Shown: positions 1-8,725, numbered from the stretch's first letter. The stretch: DNA of 64,000 nucleotides from Citrifermentans bremense R1 (GCF_000426865.1 NZ_KE384581.1:186001-250000); one strand, 5' to 3'. Made by a program: numbers and translations. The notes: generated by a model not told the origin, from the sequence alone.

Positions 1-1
1 C

Positions 2-79
2 GCACCGGAGGTGAAGCTCGTCGCCCCGGACGGCGGCGTCTACGCCCCGGGGCACGGCGGCTTCGATCATTTCGGGTAA
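2..79 (+). CDS. C-terminal end of an unidentified protein (partial)
   Basis: An open frame enters from the left edge and ends at a TAA at 77-79, giving the last 25 residues of a protein, ending GHGGFDHFG. The codon use is GC-rich like the neighbours. Too little is present to name the family. The gene converges on the YjbQ-type gene, with only about 10 bases between the two stop codons. Confidence 0.6.
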   Translation, partial: APEVKLVAPDGGVYAPGHGGFDHFG

Positions 80-89
80 GGCGGGGAGG

Positions 90-494
90 CTACTCGCCGC
101 AGATCTTCACTGCTACGCGGCGCTCCCTGGGGCCGTCGAACTCGCAGAAGTAAAGCGCCTGCCAGGTCCCCAAAAGAAGCTTCCCCCGGTCCAACAGGAG
201 CCGCTCCGAGCACCCGATCATGCTCGCCTTCACGTGCGCCGCGGAGTTTCCTTCGGCGTGGGTGAAGTAGTGCGCGTCCGGCACCAGGCGGTCCAGGCAG
301 TTGCTGATGTCGCGCTTGACCGCCGGGTCGGCCCCTTCGTTGACGGTGACGGCTGCCGTCGTGTGCAAGACGAAGATCTCACAGCATCCGCTGCCGATGC
401 TGGAAGCGGCGATGAGATCCTGCACCTGAGCGGTGATGTCGATCAACTCGGTCTTCTCCCTGCTCTTCAGCGTCAGGTAATGTATCATCCTCAC
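90..494 (-). CDS. YjbQ/UPF0047 family protein
   Basis: The 134-residue protein has the full length and layout of the YjbQ (UPF0047) family: an N-terminal strand with LTLKSREKTELIDIT, a VLHTTAAVTVNEGADP segment, the HAEGNSAAHVKASMIG histidine region and a final GTWQALYFCEFDGPRERR. Members fold as small beta-rich trimers with a metal-binding histidine site. Some have been linked to thiamine-phosphate metabolism, but the physiological role is not settled. The start at 494 follows a GGGAGGGTGAGG stretch that can serve as ribosome binding site. It sits about 30 bases downstream of the TPR gene on the same strand and may be co-transcribed with it. Confidence 0.9.
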   Translation of the reverse strand: MRMIHYLTLKSREKTELIDITAQVQDLIAASSIGSGCCEIFVLHTTAAVTVNEGADPAVKRDISNCLDRLVPDAHYFTHAEGNSAAHVKASMIGCSERLLLDRGKLLLGTWQALYFCEFDGPRERRVAVKICGE

Positions 495-525
495 CCTCCC
501 TGGCCCCCAGTCCCCAGTCCCTAGC

Positions 526-1020
526 TTAGCGGTCCTTCTTGAAAAAGTTGTTCCTCATCTTGCCGAGATACTTGTTGAGCGGGTTGGTGCGGGCCAGGAA
601 GGGGAGCACCGGCTTCTCCCTTTGCCCCATGGCCTGCAGGATCCTGGTGATGCCGGCGTGGCGCCCGACCCTGAGCCCGAGGTTGAAGATGCGCACCGCC
701 TCCTTCTTCCGCCCGGAGATCAGGTAGATGGTTCCCAGCCGCAGGAAGTGGTTCGGGTTCCTGGGCTCGCTCCTGATCGCCTCCTGGCACAGGGCCACTC
801 CCGCCTTGTCGTTGCCGGTGTAGTGCGTGAGCGCCAGTGCGAATTGCGAAAGGTGCTCGGGCGAGCGCTTTTGGTCCAGCGCTGCCCGCAGGAGCCTGAA
901 CGCCACGGCGAAGTTCCTTGCCTGGAGCGCCTCTGCTCCCTGCCGGTACAACTCCTCGGCATCGGTCTCGCCGACCTTCCCGCCGGTACCCGTCTGCTGG
1001 TAATTTTCGGATCTGCTCAT
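526..1020 (-). CDS. tetratricopeptide-repeat protein
   Basis: A 164-residue soluble protein (MSRSENYQQ start). From about residue 40 it holds helical 34-residue TPR-like units: EELYRQGAEALQARNFAVAF, then PEHLSQFALALTHYTGNDKA, then NHFLRLGTIYLISGRKKEAV. TPR arrays are protein-interaction scaffolds; no enzymatic motif is visible. The C-terminus is basic (KYLGKMRNNFFKKDR). The start at 1020 was preferred to the upstream ATG at 1068 because it is preceded by a purine-rich GGGGGCAGGG stretch. The AT-rich stretch at about 1080-1115 holds a TATAGT on the minus strand that could be its -10. Partner unknown. Confidence 0.8.
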   Translation of the reverse strand: MSRSENYQQTGTGGKVGETDAEELYRQGAEALQARNFAVAFRLLRAALDQKRSPEHLSQFALALTHYTGNDKAGVALCQEAIRSEPRNPNHFLRLGTIYLISGRKKEAVRIFNLGLRVGRHAGITRILQAMGQREKPVLPFLARTNPLNKYLGKMRNNFFKKDR

Positions 1021-1213
1021 GTCCCTGCCCCCGGTTTCCGATGCCCCCCGCAGCCGGCAAGGCAACACGCCCCGCTACGTTAGGATTGTAAACTATAGCA
1101 TTTAATCTTGGTAAAAACAGCACTGGCGCGGGGTCGCGCCGGGCCCGGCGCGCTTTTAGCTCATGAGCAGCCGGGGTTGAAAAAAATAAGGAATTGTGCT
1201 CTAATCCCACGCT

Positions 1214-1702
1214 GTGGAAGAGCGCGCTTACATAGGGTTGGGGAGCAACCTCGGCGACCGCGAGCTGAAGCTACTGATGGCCGTTGCCGAGTTGGGGAAG
1301 CTTCCCGGCACGCGGGTCACCGGCGTGTCCCAGTTCTACGAGACCGAGCCCGTGGGGGGCGTTCCCCAGGACAACTTCTACAACGCCGTGGCGCGCATTG
1401 ACACGACACTCTCCCCATTCCTGCTCCTGGACGAGCTGAAGCGGGTGGAGACCGAACTCTTCCAGCGCAAGCCTTCAGAGCGCTGGGGCGCCCGCAGCAT
1501 GGACCTGGACATCCTCCTCTACGGGGAGCTGGTGCTCGAATCCGACCGGCTCACTATCCCGCACCCGCGCCTGGCGGAGCGGCGTTTCGCGCTGCAGCCG
1601 CTGGCCGATCTCGCCCCCGACCTGGTGCATCCCGTCCTCGGCAAAACCGTCGCGCAGCTCTTGGCTGCACTTACCGCCACCGAGAAGGTGGTCAAGCTTT
1701 AG
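1214..1702 (+). CDS. folK: 2-amino-4-hydroxy-6-hydroxymethyldihydropteridine pyrophosphokinase
   Basis: HPPK transfers pyrophosphate from ATP to 6-hydroxymethyl-7,8-dihydropterin in folate synthesis, in the cytosol. The 162-residue product has the family signatures: AYIGLGSNLGDRE at the start, FYETEPVGGVPQDNFYNAV, LLDELKRVETE, and RWGARSMDLDILLYG, which carries the magnesium-binding DLDIL. PHPRLAERRFALQPL follows, as in other HPPKs. Length is normal. The start is a GTG at 1214; the nearest purine-rich stretch lies rather far upstream, so the start is slightly uncertain. The YHS-domain gene follows after about 10 bases, so the two are probably co-transcribed. Confidence 0.95.
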   Translation: MEERAYIGLGSNLGDRELKLLMAVAELGKLPGTRVTGVSQFYETEPVGGVPQDNFYNAVARIDTTLSPFLLLDELKRVETELFQRKPSERWGARSMDLDILLYGELVLESDRLTIPHPRLAERRFALQPLADLAPDLVHPVLGKTVAQLLAALTATEKVVKL

Positions 1703-1711
1703 GGGGAAGGC

Positions 1712-1948
1712 GTGAAGATACTGATCTGGGTACTCCTTGGGTACCTCGCCTACCGGATGCTCAAGGGGAAATCCGAGGCGAAGATCGCCAAAAAGGAACC
1801 GGCCGCGGCGGAGACCTTCCAGGATCCCGTCTGCGGTGTGTATATATCGGAGGCCGACGCGGTGGTCGGCAACCTGGCAGGAAGACGCTATCACTTCTGC
1901 TCCATGGACTGCCTCAGGCGGTTCGAGCAGATTCAGCAGCAGAGGTAA
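1712..1948 (+). CDS. small membrane-anchored YHS-domain protein
   Basis: A 78-residue protein with an N-terminal hydrophobic segment ([15 protein letters not shown]), a short basic/Ala-rich linker, and a C-terminal YHS-type domain. That domain shows [16 protein letters not shown] and then [21 protein letters not shown]-like domains of this type bind metal through spaced cysteines (here DPVCG and FCSMDC). The N-terminal segment places it at the cytoplasmic membrane. It starts at a GTG with GGGGGAAGGC just upstream, about 10 bases after folK. Similar small proteins are common in Geobacter-type genomes; the role is unknown. Confidence 0.8.
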   Translation: MKILIWVLLGYLAYRMLKGKSEAKIAKKEPAAAETFQDPVCGVYISEADAVVGNLAGRRYHFCSMDCLRRFEQIQQQR

Positions 1949-1970
1949 CAACAAACCAAGCGGAGGAAAG

Positions 1971-2615
1971 ATGAAGTTTTTTATCGACACAGCGGACGTT
2001 AAGGAAATTCGGGAGGCAAACGAGCTCGGGCTGGTGGACGGTGTGACCACCAATCCGTCCCTGATCGCCAAAAGCGGCCGGCGCTTCGAAGAAGTCATCA
2101 AGGAAATCACCGGGATCGTGGACGGCCCCATCTCGGCGGAAGTGATCTCGCTCGAGCACGACGGCATGATCGCCGAGGCTACCGAGCTGGCGAAGATCCA
2201 CCCGAACATCGTCATCAAGCTCCCGATGACCCCGGAAGGTCTCAAAGCCACGAAGACCCTCTACAAGCGCGGGGTGAAGACCAACGTGACGCTGATCTTC
2301 ACCCCGATGCAGGCACTTCTGGCCGCCAAAGCCGGCGCCACCTACGTCTCCCCGTTCGTGGGGAGGCTGGACGACATCTCCCAGAACGGCATGGGGATCA
2401 TCCAGGAAATCAGGACCATATTCGACAACTACGGCATGGACGCCGAGATCATCGTGGCCAGCATCAGGAACCCGATCCACGTGCTCGACTCCGCGCTGAT
2501 CGGCGCCGACGTCTGCACCATCCCGTACTCCGTGATGCTGCAGCTCGCCAAGCACCCGCTGACCGACGCCGGGATCAAGAAGTTCCTCGAAGACTGGGAG
2601 AAGGTTCCCAAGTAG
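1971..2615 (+). CDS. fsa: Fsa/TalC-type transaldolase (fructose-6-phosphate aldolase family)
   Basis: The 214-residue protein is a short (subfamily 3B) transaldolase. It begins [16 protein letters not shown], has [13 protein letters not shown], the Schiff-base lysine at about residue 83 in NIVIKLPMT, then [20 protein letters not shown] and [14 protein letters not shown]. These enzymes move dihydroxyacetone units in the non-oxidative pentose phosphate pathway, or cleave fructose 6-phosphate; sequence alone does not separate the two activities. The start at 1971 has an ideal GGAGGAAAG ribosome binding site. A strong hairpin terminator follows the stop. Confidence 0.93.
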   Translation: MKFFIDTADVKEIREANELGLVDGVTTNPSLIAKSGRRFEEVIKEITGIVDGPISAEVISLEHDGMIAEATELAKIHPNIVIKLPMTPEGLKATKTLYKRGVKTNVTLIFTPMQALLAAKAGATYVSPFVGRLDDISQNGMGIIQEIRTIFDNYGMDAEIIVASIRNPIHVLDSALIGADVCTIPYSVMLQLAKHPLTDAGIKKFLEDWEKVPK

Positions 2616-2627
2616 TCGCAACCGAAA

Positions 2628-2677
2628 AAAGGGGACAGGCTACTTTTTGAAAACAAAAAGTAGCCTGTCCCCCTTTT
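2628..2677. terminator. bidirectional hairpin, REP-like, between fsa and the dedA-like gene
   Basis: Arms 2628-2648 and 2655-2677 pair over about 21 bases around GGGGACAGGCTAC. T-runs flank the stem on both strands, so it can end transcripts from both convergent genes. The GGGGACAGG core returns at 24053, which suggests a dispersed REP-like family. Confidence 0.8.
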
Positions 2678-2731
2678 ACAGAAATGATGCCAATGGGGGC
2701 GGGTCCTGGACCCGCCCTTGTTTTACCCGGG

Positions 2732-3358
2732 CTACTTGGGGTGGGCTTCGCCGGCGCCGCAGCTGCCGTTTCTGCGCTGCCGCCAGACGTAGACGGCGAT
2801 GAGGAGTGCGCTCACAACCACCACGCCGAGAACGGCCTGGTGCGAGTACTTCATGATCAGCTCCTGGTTGCTGCCGATGACGTAGCCGATAACGGTGAGG
2901 ACGGTGCACCAGATGCCGGCGCCAAGCAGGGTGTAGAGGGAGAACCTCAGGTGGTTCATCCCGGAGAGCCCCGCGGGGAGCGAGATGAGGTGCCTGACCA
3001 CCGGCAGAAGCCTCCCGATGAAGGTCGAGATCTCGCCGTGCTTCAGGAAGAATTTCTCCACCTTGGCGAACTTCTCCTCGGTGATGAAGACGTACTTGCC
3101 GTACTTGAGCACCAGGGGGCGCCCCAGGTAATGCGCGGCGTAATAGTTCGCGTAGGCGCCGACCAGGCTACCGGCGGTGCCGCAGAGTATCGCCACGAAC
3201 ATGTTCATCTGTCCCTGTTGGGCCAGGTACCCTGCCGGGGGCATCACCAGCTCGCTGGGGATGGGGATGATGGAACTTTCCATCGCCATCAGGAGGAATA
3301 TGCCGGGGTACCCCAGCGTCCCGATGGTCTGTAACAGCCAATCCACTACTGCATGCAT
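2732..3358 (-). CDS. DedA family membrane protein
   Basis: A 208-residue integral membrane protein of the DedA/SNARE-associated family, which contributes to envelope homeostasis and lipid-carrier flipping. Visible features are GTLGYPGIFLLMAMESSIIPIPSE (the re-entrant acidic motif), PAGYLA, GSLVGAYANYYAAHYLG, FIGRLLPVVRHLISLPAG (the conserved GRFxPxxR-like motif) and a C-terminal transmembrane helix near residues 180-197. The start at 3358 is chosen over the ATG at 3394 because a GGAGAG ribosome binding site lies 7-8 bases before it. It is transcribed alone. Confidence 0.92.
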   Translation of the reverse strand: MHAVVDWLLQTIGTLGYPGIFLLMAMESSIIPIPSELVMPPAGYLAQQGQMNMFVAILCGTAGSLVGAYANYYAAHYLGRPLVLKYGKYVFITEEKFAKVEKFFLKHGEISTFIGRLLPVVRHLISLPAGLSGMNHLRFSLYTLLGAGIWCTVLTVIGYVIGSNQELIMKYSHQAVLGVVVVSALLIAVYVWRQRRNGSCGAGEAHPK

Positions 3359-3476
3359 TTCTCGCTCTCCTTTTCGCTTTCTGCGCGGCGCCATTCTATT
3401 ACAGATCGCGGCAAAAAGACGACTAAATTAATCAGTTCTTCCGAAGCCGCCGGACTTTTTATCATCCAAGGGGACC

Positions 3477-5123
3477 ATGGAAAAAGAAATCTACGTAATC
3501 GGACACAAAAATCCCGACACCGACTCGGTCGCCTCGGCCATAGCCTATGCCCGCTTGAAACGGGAGCTGGGCGAGGAGAGGGTAACCGCAGCCATGGCCG
3601 GCGGTCTCAACCCGCAGACCACCTGGCTTCTTTCCCGGCTTGGGATCAAGGCGCCGCTTTATCTGGCCGACGTGCATCCCAAGGTGCGCGACGTGATCCA
3701 GCGCACCCCGGTCACGGTGCAGGAGACGGCGCCGCTTCTGACTGCCCTGGAGCTCTTCCACCACCACGGCATCAGGATTCTGCCGGTCCTGGACCAGCGG
3801 GGGGCGCCGACCGGGGTGATACCGCTTTTAAAGATCGCGGAGAGATCTCTTGCGACCGGACCGGCCTCGCTGCGGCTCGTCACCGCCTCGCTCGATTCGC
3901 TTGCCGCCTGCCTCGAAGCGAGCTTTCTCGCCGGCTGCGGCGAAGCGGCGGTGGAGACGCTGCACCTTTTCGTGGGGGCCATGGCGGAGGAGTCCTTCAA
4001 CGCCAAGATAGCAGGGTTCGACCCGGTGAACCTCGTGGTCGTGACCGGCGACAGGCGCTCGATCCAGCTCTCGGCGATTGAGCGGGGAGTGCGCCTTCTG
4101 GTGGTAACCGGCGGGCTCGCCGTGGACGATGAGGTGCTGCGCCTGGCCTCGGAAAACGGGGTGGCGCTTTTGTCCACGCCGCTGGACACCGCGGCGACCG
4201 TGTCGCGGGCAAGGCTCGCGACCCCGGCCGGACACCTCGCCGAGCCCGGCTTCGAGAGCGTCACCGTGGGGGCGCCGCTCGGGCGCCTCAGGGAGAAGCT
4301 CCTGCACTCGGGGGGGACCGCCGTGCTGGTCCTCGAGGAGGACGGAACCCTCGCCGGCGTCGCCACCAAGTCGTCGCTCTTCGCGCCGCTTCCTTACGCG
4401 CTGATACTGGTGGACCACAACGAGCTCTCGCAGTCGGTGCCGGGGGCGGAGGACCTGGAGATCCTGGAGGTTGTCGACCACCACAAGCTTGGGAACCCTC
4501 CCACCAGCAACCCCATCCCCTTCATCACGGCCCCGGTGGGAAGCACCTGCACCATCGTCGCCTCGCTCTACGAGGAGCACCGGGTGACGCCCGCAGCCGA
4601 CGTGGCGGCGCTCTTATTGGCGGGGATACTCTCCGATACCGTCATCCTCAAGTCCCCGACCACCACCGGCAAGGACCGCGACACAGTTTCGAGGTTAGCC
4701 GCGCTGGCGGGGCTCGACTGGCAGGCCTTCGGCGCCGAGATCTTCGCCGCCTCGGGGGCGCTCTCCGGCTACGGGAGCCCCGACCGCGTGGTCGGCTCCG
4801 ACTTCAAGCTCTTCAACCAGGGGGAGATCCGCTTCGGCGTGGGGCAGGTCGAGGTGTTCGGCTTCGCCGAGTTCGAGGAGATGAAGGCGGATCTCAGGGG
4901 GGCACTCGCCTCGCTGCGCGAGAAGGAGGGGCTGGAAGTTGCGGGGCTCATGGTCACCGACATCTCCAGCGAGAGCACCATGTTCCTCATGGAGGGGGGG
5001 CAGGGTTACAGCCGCTTCATGGGGTACCCCCAGCCCGAGCCGCAAGTCTTCGAGATGAAAGGGGTCATGTCGCGCAAGAAACAGCTGGTGCCGCACCTGA
5101 TCAAGGTGCTGGGAGGACGCTAA
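3477..5123 (+). CDS. CBS/DRTGG-containing manganese-dependent inorganic pyrophosphatase
   Basis: The 548-residue protein is a family II (DHH-type) pyrophosphatase with an inserted regulatory part. The catalytic DHH domain opens with VIGHKNPDTDSVASAIAYA and resumes at about residue 310 with LILVDHNELSQS, VVDHHK and the DHHA2 end. Between these lie two CBS halves (about 70-120 and 250-300) flanking a DRTGG-like domain (about 135-245). In characterised relatives the CBS pair binds adenine nucleotides and adjusts hydrolysis of pyrophosphate. Start ATG 3477 has an AAGGGG site. The next gene begins one base after its stop, so the two are likely co-translated. Confidence 0.93.
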   Translation: MEKEIYVIGHKNPDTDSVASAIAYARLKRELGEERVTAAMAGGLNPQTTWLLSRLGIKAPLYLADVHPKVRDVIQRTPVTVQETAPLLTALELFHHHGIRILPVLDQRGAPTGVIPLLKIAERSLATGPASLRLVTASLDSLAACLEASFLAGCGEAAVETLHLFVGAMAEESFNAKIAGFDPVNLVVVTGDRRSIQLSAIERGVRLLVVTGGLAVDDEVLRLASENGVALLSTPLDTAATVSRARLATPAGHLAEPGFESVTVGAPLGRLREKLLHSGGTAVLVLEEDGTLAGVATKSSLFAPLPYALILVDHNELSQSVPGAEDLEILEVVDHHKLGNPPTSNPIPFITAPVGSTCTIVASLYEEHRVTPAADVAALLLAGILSDTVILKSPTTTGKDRDTVSRLAALAGLDWQAFGAEIFAASGALSGYGSPDRVVGSDFKLFNQGEIRFGVGQVEVFGFAEFEEMKADLRGALASLREKEGLEVAGLMVTDISSESTMFLMEGGQGYSRFMGYPQPEPQVFEMKGVMSRKKQLVPHLIKVLGGR

Positions 5124-5124
5124 C

Positions 5125-6957
5125 ATGGGCGGATCTTTTCTGGAGCGGGTGGCGCATGAGGTGCTGATCGGCGACGGCGCCATCGGGACCATGCTCTACG
5201 CCAAGGGTGTGGCGCTCGACGCCAACTTCGAGCACCTGAACCTGGTGCGGCCGCAGCTGGTGCTCGACCTGCACGCCGAGTACCTGGCGGCGGGAGCGCA
5301 GGTGATCGAGACCAACACCTTCGGCGCCAACTACGCCAAGCTCTCCGCCATCGGCATCGGCGGCAAAGTGGCCGACATCAACCGCCAGGGGGCGATCCTC
5401 GCCCGCCGCGCCGCTAAGGGGCGCGACGTCCTCGTCGCCGGCTCCATGGGACCCATGGGGCGCGGCAAGCAGGAGCTGAGCGACGACCAGGTGCGCGACT
5501 CCTTCCGCCTCCAGGCCGCGGCGCTTGCCGAGGGCGGGGTGGATCTCCTCATCCTGGAGACCTTCTCCGAACTGGACGAGCTGGAAACGGCGCTCGCAGC
5601 CGCCCGCGAAACCAGGCTTCCCCTGGTGGCGAACCTTGCCTTCGGGGAAGGGTCGAGGCTTGCAGGCGGCATCGAGGCCGAGGACGCGGCGCTGAGACTT
5701 ACCAAGGCCGGCGCGAGCCTTGTGGGCGCCAACTGCGGCGCCGGCCCCCTGGAGCTCCTCGCCACCCTGAAGCGGATCGCCGCGGTCACGGACCTTCCCC
5801 TGGCCGCCTACCCCAACTCCGGATTCCCCGAGTACGTCGACGGCCGCTACATCTACCGGACCACCCCGGACTACTTCGCCGCCCGGGCCGAGGAAATGGT
5901 CGCGGCAGGCGCCGTCTTGGTGGGAGGGTGCTGCGGCACCACCCCTGAACACATCCGGGTCATGGCACAGCGCCTTAAGGGAGCGCGCCCCGCAGCGCGG
6001 GTCGCCGTCGGCGCCGTGAGCCGCACCCCCGCCGAGGAAAAGGCCAAGACTGCAGCCTCCGGTTTTCTCGACCGCTGGGGGAAGGAGATGGTGGTCACCG
6101 TCGAGCTTGACCCGCCGAAGGGGCTCGACTGCAGCAGGATAGTGGCAGGGAGCCGGGCCCTCAAAGAGGCCGGCGCCGACGCCATTAACCTCGCCGAAAA
6201 CCCGCTCGCGCGCGTGCGCATGGGGAACCTGGCGCTCGCATCCCTGATCCGGCGCGAGGTCGGGATCGAGGTCATCGCCCATATCACCTGCCGCGACCGG
6301 AACTTGATCGGGCTTCAAAGCGACCTGATGGGGGCGAGCCTTCTGGGAGTGAGCTCCATCCTCGCCGTAACCGGCGACCCGGCGAGCCTCGGCGAGGAGG
6401 CCGGCGCCTCCTCCGTCTTCGACCTCAACTCCTTCACGCTGATCAAGCTCTTGAGCGACCTTAACCGCGGCGTCAACGCGTTGGGAAACCCCATCGGCGC
6501 CGGCACCGGATTCACCATCGGCGCCGCCTTCAACCCCAACACCCAGAAGATGGAGGTGCAGGTGGCGCGGCTCGCGAAGAAGGTGGCCAACGGCGCCTGC
6601 TTCGCCCAGACCCAGCCCATCTACGACCTGGAGCGGTTCGAGCAGATGATGGAGCAGACAGCGCACCTTGGGATACCTGTCCTACCCGGCGTGCTCCCCT
6701 TGGTGAGCGGCCGCAACGCCGAGTTCCTGCACAACGAAGTCCCCGGCATCACCATCCCCGACGGCATAAGGGCTCGGATGGCGGGGAAGACGGGGGAGGA
6801 AGGGGTGCGCGAGGGGCTCGCCATCGCCCGCGAATTCATCGAGGCGGCGCTGGGTAAGGTGGGCGGATTCTACCTGATACCCCCCTTCGGTAAGTACGAG
6901 ATCGCCGTAGAGCTGGTGAGGTTCATAAAATCCAAGGCGGAACACAGAGGTCACTGA
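5125..6957 (+). CDS. bifunctional homocysteine S-methyltransferase / 5,10-methylenetetrahydrofolate reductase
   Basis: A 610-residue fusion. Residues about 1-290 form a homocysteine methyltransferase barrel (IGDGAIGTMLYAKG, ETNTFGANYAKL) with zinc cysteines in GANCGAGP and GGCCGTTPEHI. Residues about 310-605 form a MetF-type reductase (VTVELDPPKGLD, HITCRDRN, FAQTQPIYD). Such fusions couple methyl-THF formation to methionine synthesis. The start at 5125 follows the pyrophosphatase stop directly. The last codons (about 6941-6957) and the stop lie in a dispersed CACAGAGG repeat, so the extreme C-terminus (EHRGH) is probably repeat-derived. Confidence 0.95.
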   Translation: MGGSFLERVAHEVLIGDGAIGTMLYAKGVALDANFEHLNLVRPQLVLDLHAEYLAAGAQVIETNTFGANYAKLSAIGIGGKVADINRQGAILARRAAKGRDVLVAGSMGPMGRGKQELSDDQVRDSFRLQAAALAEGGVDLLILETFSELDELETALAAARETRLPLVANLAFGEGSRLAGGIEAEDAALRLTKAGASLVGANCGAGPLELLATLKRIAAVTDLPLAAYPNSGFPEYVDGRYIYRTTPDYFAARAEEMVAAGAVLVGGCCGTTPEHIRVMAQRLKGARPAARVAVGAVSRTPAEEKAKTAASGFLDRWGKEMVVTVELDPPKGLDCSRIVAGSRALKEAGADAINLAENPLARVRMGNLALASLIRREVGIEVIAHITCRDRNLIGLQSDLMGASLLGVSSILAVTGDPASLGEEAGASSVFDLNSFTLIKLLSDLNRGVNALGNPIGAGTGFTIGAAFNPNTQKMEVQVARLAKKVANGACFAQTQPIYDLERFEQMMEQTAHLGIPVLPGVLPLVSGRNAEFLHNEVPGITIPDGIRARMAGKTGEEGVREGLAIAREFIEAALGKVGGFYLIPPFGKYEIAVELVRFIKSKAEHRGH

Positions 6958-7066
6958 GGTTCACTGAGGTCACAGAGGAAGGCGAAAAACGTTTGGTTTA
7001 ACCCAAAAAAGCCTTTGCTTTTGGATTTTCCTCTGTGTACCTCTGTGTCCTCTGTGGTGAGTGCCT
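6941..7066. repeat. inverted CACAGAGG/CCTCTGTG repeat element
   Basis: Left arm 6941-6979 carries CACAGAGG-TCACTGAGG units; right arm 7030-7066 carries CCTCTGTGTCCTCTGTGGTG, forming a long imperfect dyad. A near-identical copy of the right arm lies at 10090-10126. The gap to the next gene holds nothing else recognisable. Confidence 0.8.
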
Positions 7067-7119
7067 CTAAAGTTAGCCGTATTTGACATGCATCAATTTA
7101 TTACCGGACAAAGGAGCAG

Positions 7120-7827
7120 ATGATGACTGAAGCTATGACCAAGAAAGATATCCCCACTAAAGGCGCGATCCTCCAGCGCGACCGCGAAACCTACGCCATC
7201 GCGCCGCACATCCCGGGCGGCTTCACCGACACGGCGACGCTCAGGAAGATCTGCGACGTGGCGGACAAGTACAACCTGGCTCTCAAAATCACCTCGGCGC
7301 AGCGTATCGCCATGATCGGCGCCAAGGAAGAGGAGCTGGACGCCATCTGGAGCGACCTGGCGCAGAACCCCGGCGCGGCCATCGGCCTTTGCGTCAGGAG
7401 CGTCAAGGTCTGCCCGGGCACCCAGCACTGCAAGAGGGCGGTACTCGATTCCGCCTCGCTCGGCCTCAAGCTGGACCGGATCTACCACGCCATGGAACTT
7501 CCCAACAAGATGAAGATGGGGGTCTCGGGCTGCCTCCTCTCCTGCTCGGAGTCGGGCGTGAAGGACATCGGGATCGTCGGTCACAACAAGGGCTGGCGCA
7601 TCTTCGTAGGCGGCAACGCCGGCCCCAGGCCGCGCCTGGGCGAGATGCTGGTGGACAACGTGCAGAGCGAGGAAGAGGTGCTGGAGATCGTCGCCAAGGT
7701 GGTCGATTTTTACAAGAACGATCCGCAGCAGGGGCGCATCGGCAAGCTGGTGGAGGAGATGGGGATCGAGGCTTTCCGTGCCAAGGTCCTGGGAACCGCT
7801 GCCGCAGCGGCAGGGAGCGCCAAGTAA
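7120..7827 (+). CDS. small single-domain sirohaem/[4Fe-4S] sulfite or nitrite reductase-like protein
   Basis: A 235-residue protein with the N-terminal ferredoxin-like half domain (GGFTDTATLRKICDVADKY, ITSAQRIAMIGAKEEEL) followed by the sirohaem/iron-sulfur domain. The cluster cysteines are at about 98 and 104 (KVCPGTQHCKRA, Cx5C) and 138 and 142 (GCLLSCSES, Cx3C). This matches low-molecular-weight assimilatory-type sulfite reductases of anaerobes. There is no extra ferredoxin domain. Substrate (sulfite or nitrite) cannot be told from sequence. Start ATG 7120 (or 7123) follows AAAGGAG. The ttcA-like gene starts 47 bases after it. Confidence 0.88.
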   Translation: MMTEAMTKKDIPTKGAILQRDRETYAIAPHIPGGFTDTATLRKICDVADKYNLALKITSAQRIAMIGAKEEELDAIWSDLAQNPGAAIGLCVRSVKVCPGTQHCKRAVLDSASLGLKLDRIYHAMELPNKMKMGVSGCLLSCSESGVKDIGIVGHNKGWRIFVGGNAGPRPRLGEMLVDNVQSEEEVLEIVAKVVDFYKNDPQQGRIGKLVEEMGIEAFRAKVLGTAAAAAGSAK

Positions 7828-7874
7828 TATGAACGCAAGTACGCAGGATCAGGCGCTCTCCGCGGGAGGTTGCC

Positions 7875-8642
7875 GTGGCGCTTATTGAGGACGCCGCCTT
7901 CACCCGCATCAAGAACCGGGTGGGGAAGGCCATAGCGGAGTTCGACCTGATCTCTGAGGGGGACCGGGTCGCGGTGGCGGTATCGGGGGGGAAGGATTCC
8001 TACACCATGCTGCACATGCTGGAGACCCTGAGAAGGCGCGCGCCGGTACGCTACGAGCTGGTGGCGATCAACATCGACTCCGGCTACCGCGGCTACCGCG
8101 CCGACATCATCGAGGAGCACCTGCGCGAGCACGGCTTCACCTATCACATGGAGAAGACCGACCACTACGACATCATCTCCGAGAAGCGGCGCCCCAACTC
8201 TTCGTACTGCTCCATCTGCGCGAGGCTCAAGCGGGGAACGCTCTACACCCTGGCCCAGCAGTACGGCTGCAACAAGCTCGCGCTCGGGCACCACATGGAC
8301 GACTTCATCGAGACCCTGCTCCTGAACCAGTTCTTCGTAGGCTCCCTGAAGGCGATGGCCCCGAGCATGCTCGCCGACAACGGCGTCACCACCGTGATCA
8401 GGCCTTTGGTTTACGTGCCGGAGAAGGAGATAATCCCGTTCTCGCGCAACAACCGCTTCCCCGTGGTCTGCTGCTGTTGCCCGGTCTGCGGCACCGCCGA
8501 CCTGCAGCGAAAGAAGATGAAAGAGTTGCTGGAGACCTTGGAGCGGGACAACCCCCTGGTGAAGAAGAGCCTTTTGACCGCGCTCTCCAACGTGCATCCG
8601 CGCCACTTGCTGGACAAGGGGTTGACCAGGAAGCCTTCCTGA
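7875..8642 (+). CDS. ttcA: TtcA-like tRNA 2-thiolation protein (PP-loop ATPase)
   Basis: A 255-residue member of the TtcA/TtuA group, which thiolates a tRNA base (2-thiocytidine 32 in TtcA) using ATP and an iron-sulfur cluster. The PP-loop is VSGGKDSYTML at about residue 38. The conserved CxxC is YCSICARLKRG, and KLALGHHMDDFIETLLLNQ and CCCCPVCG follow. It is shorter than the enterobacterial protein but normal for deltaproteobacterial versions. The start is GTG 7875 after GGGAGG. The exact modified position is inferred from the family. Confidence 0.88.
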   Translation: MALIEDAAFTRIKNRVGKAIAEFDLISEGDRVAVAVSGGKDSYTMLHMLETLRRRAPVRYELVAINIDSGYRGYRADIIEEHLREHGFTYHMEKTDHYDIISEKRRPNSSYCSICARLKRGTLYTLAQQYGCNKLALGHHMDDFIETLLLNQFFVGSLKAMAPSMLADNGVTTVIRPLVYVPEKEIIPFSRNNRFPVVCCCCPVCGTADLQRKKMKELLETLERDNPLVKKSLLTALSNVHPRHLLDKGLTRKPS

Positions 8643-8725
8643 CGCAGGTCGGCGACGATGTCCTTCACCGTCAGGTAGCCGCAGTAGATAACTATGGGAA
8701 CTGCTCCTATGACCATCGGTTCCAT
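8643..8725 (-). pseudogene. 5' remnant or very small hydrophobic ORF antiparallel to the ttcA end
   Basis: On the minus strand an ATG at 8725 lies behind a strong GGAGGT site and opens a frame beginning MEPMVIGAVPIVIYCGYLTV. This is a plausible membrane-anchored N-terminus with host-like codon use. After about 27 codons the frame runs antisense into ttcA (to 8411), where it looks like noise. It is either a truncated gene remnant or a real gene overlapping ttcA tail to tail. No family recognised. Confidence 0.35.

Noticed and set aside
5101-6666. 521-residue minus-strand ORF
   Set aside because: Antisense to the methyltransferase/reductase gene; no family features.
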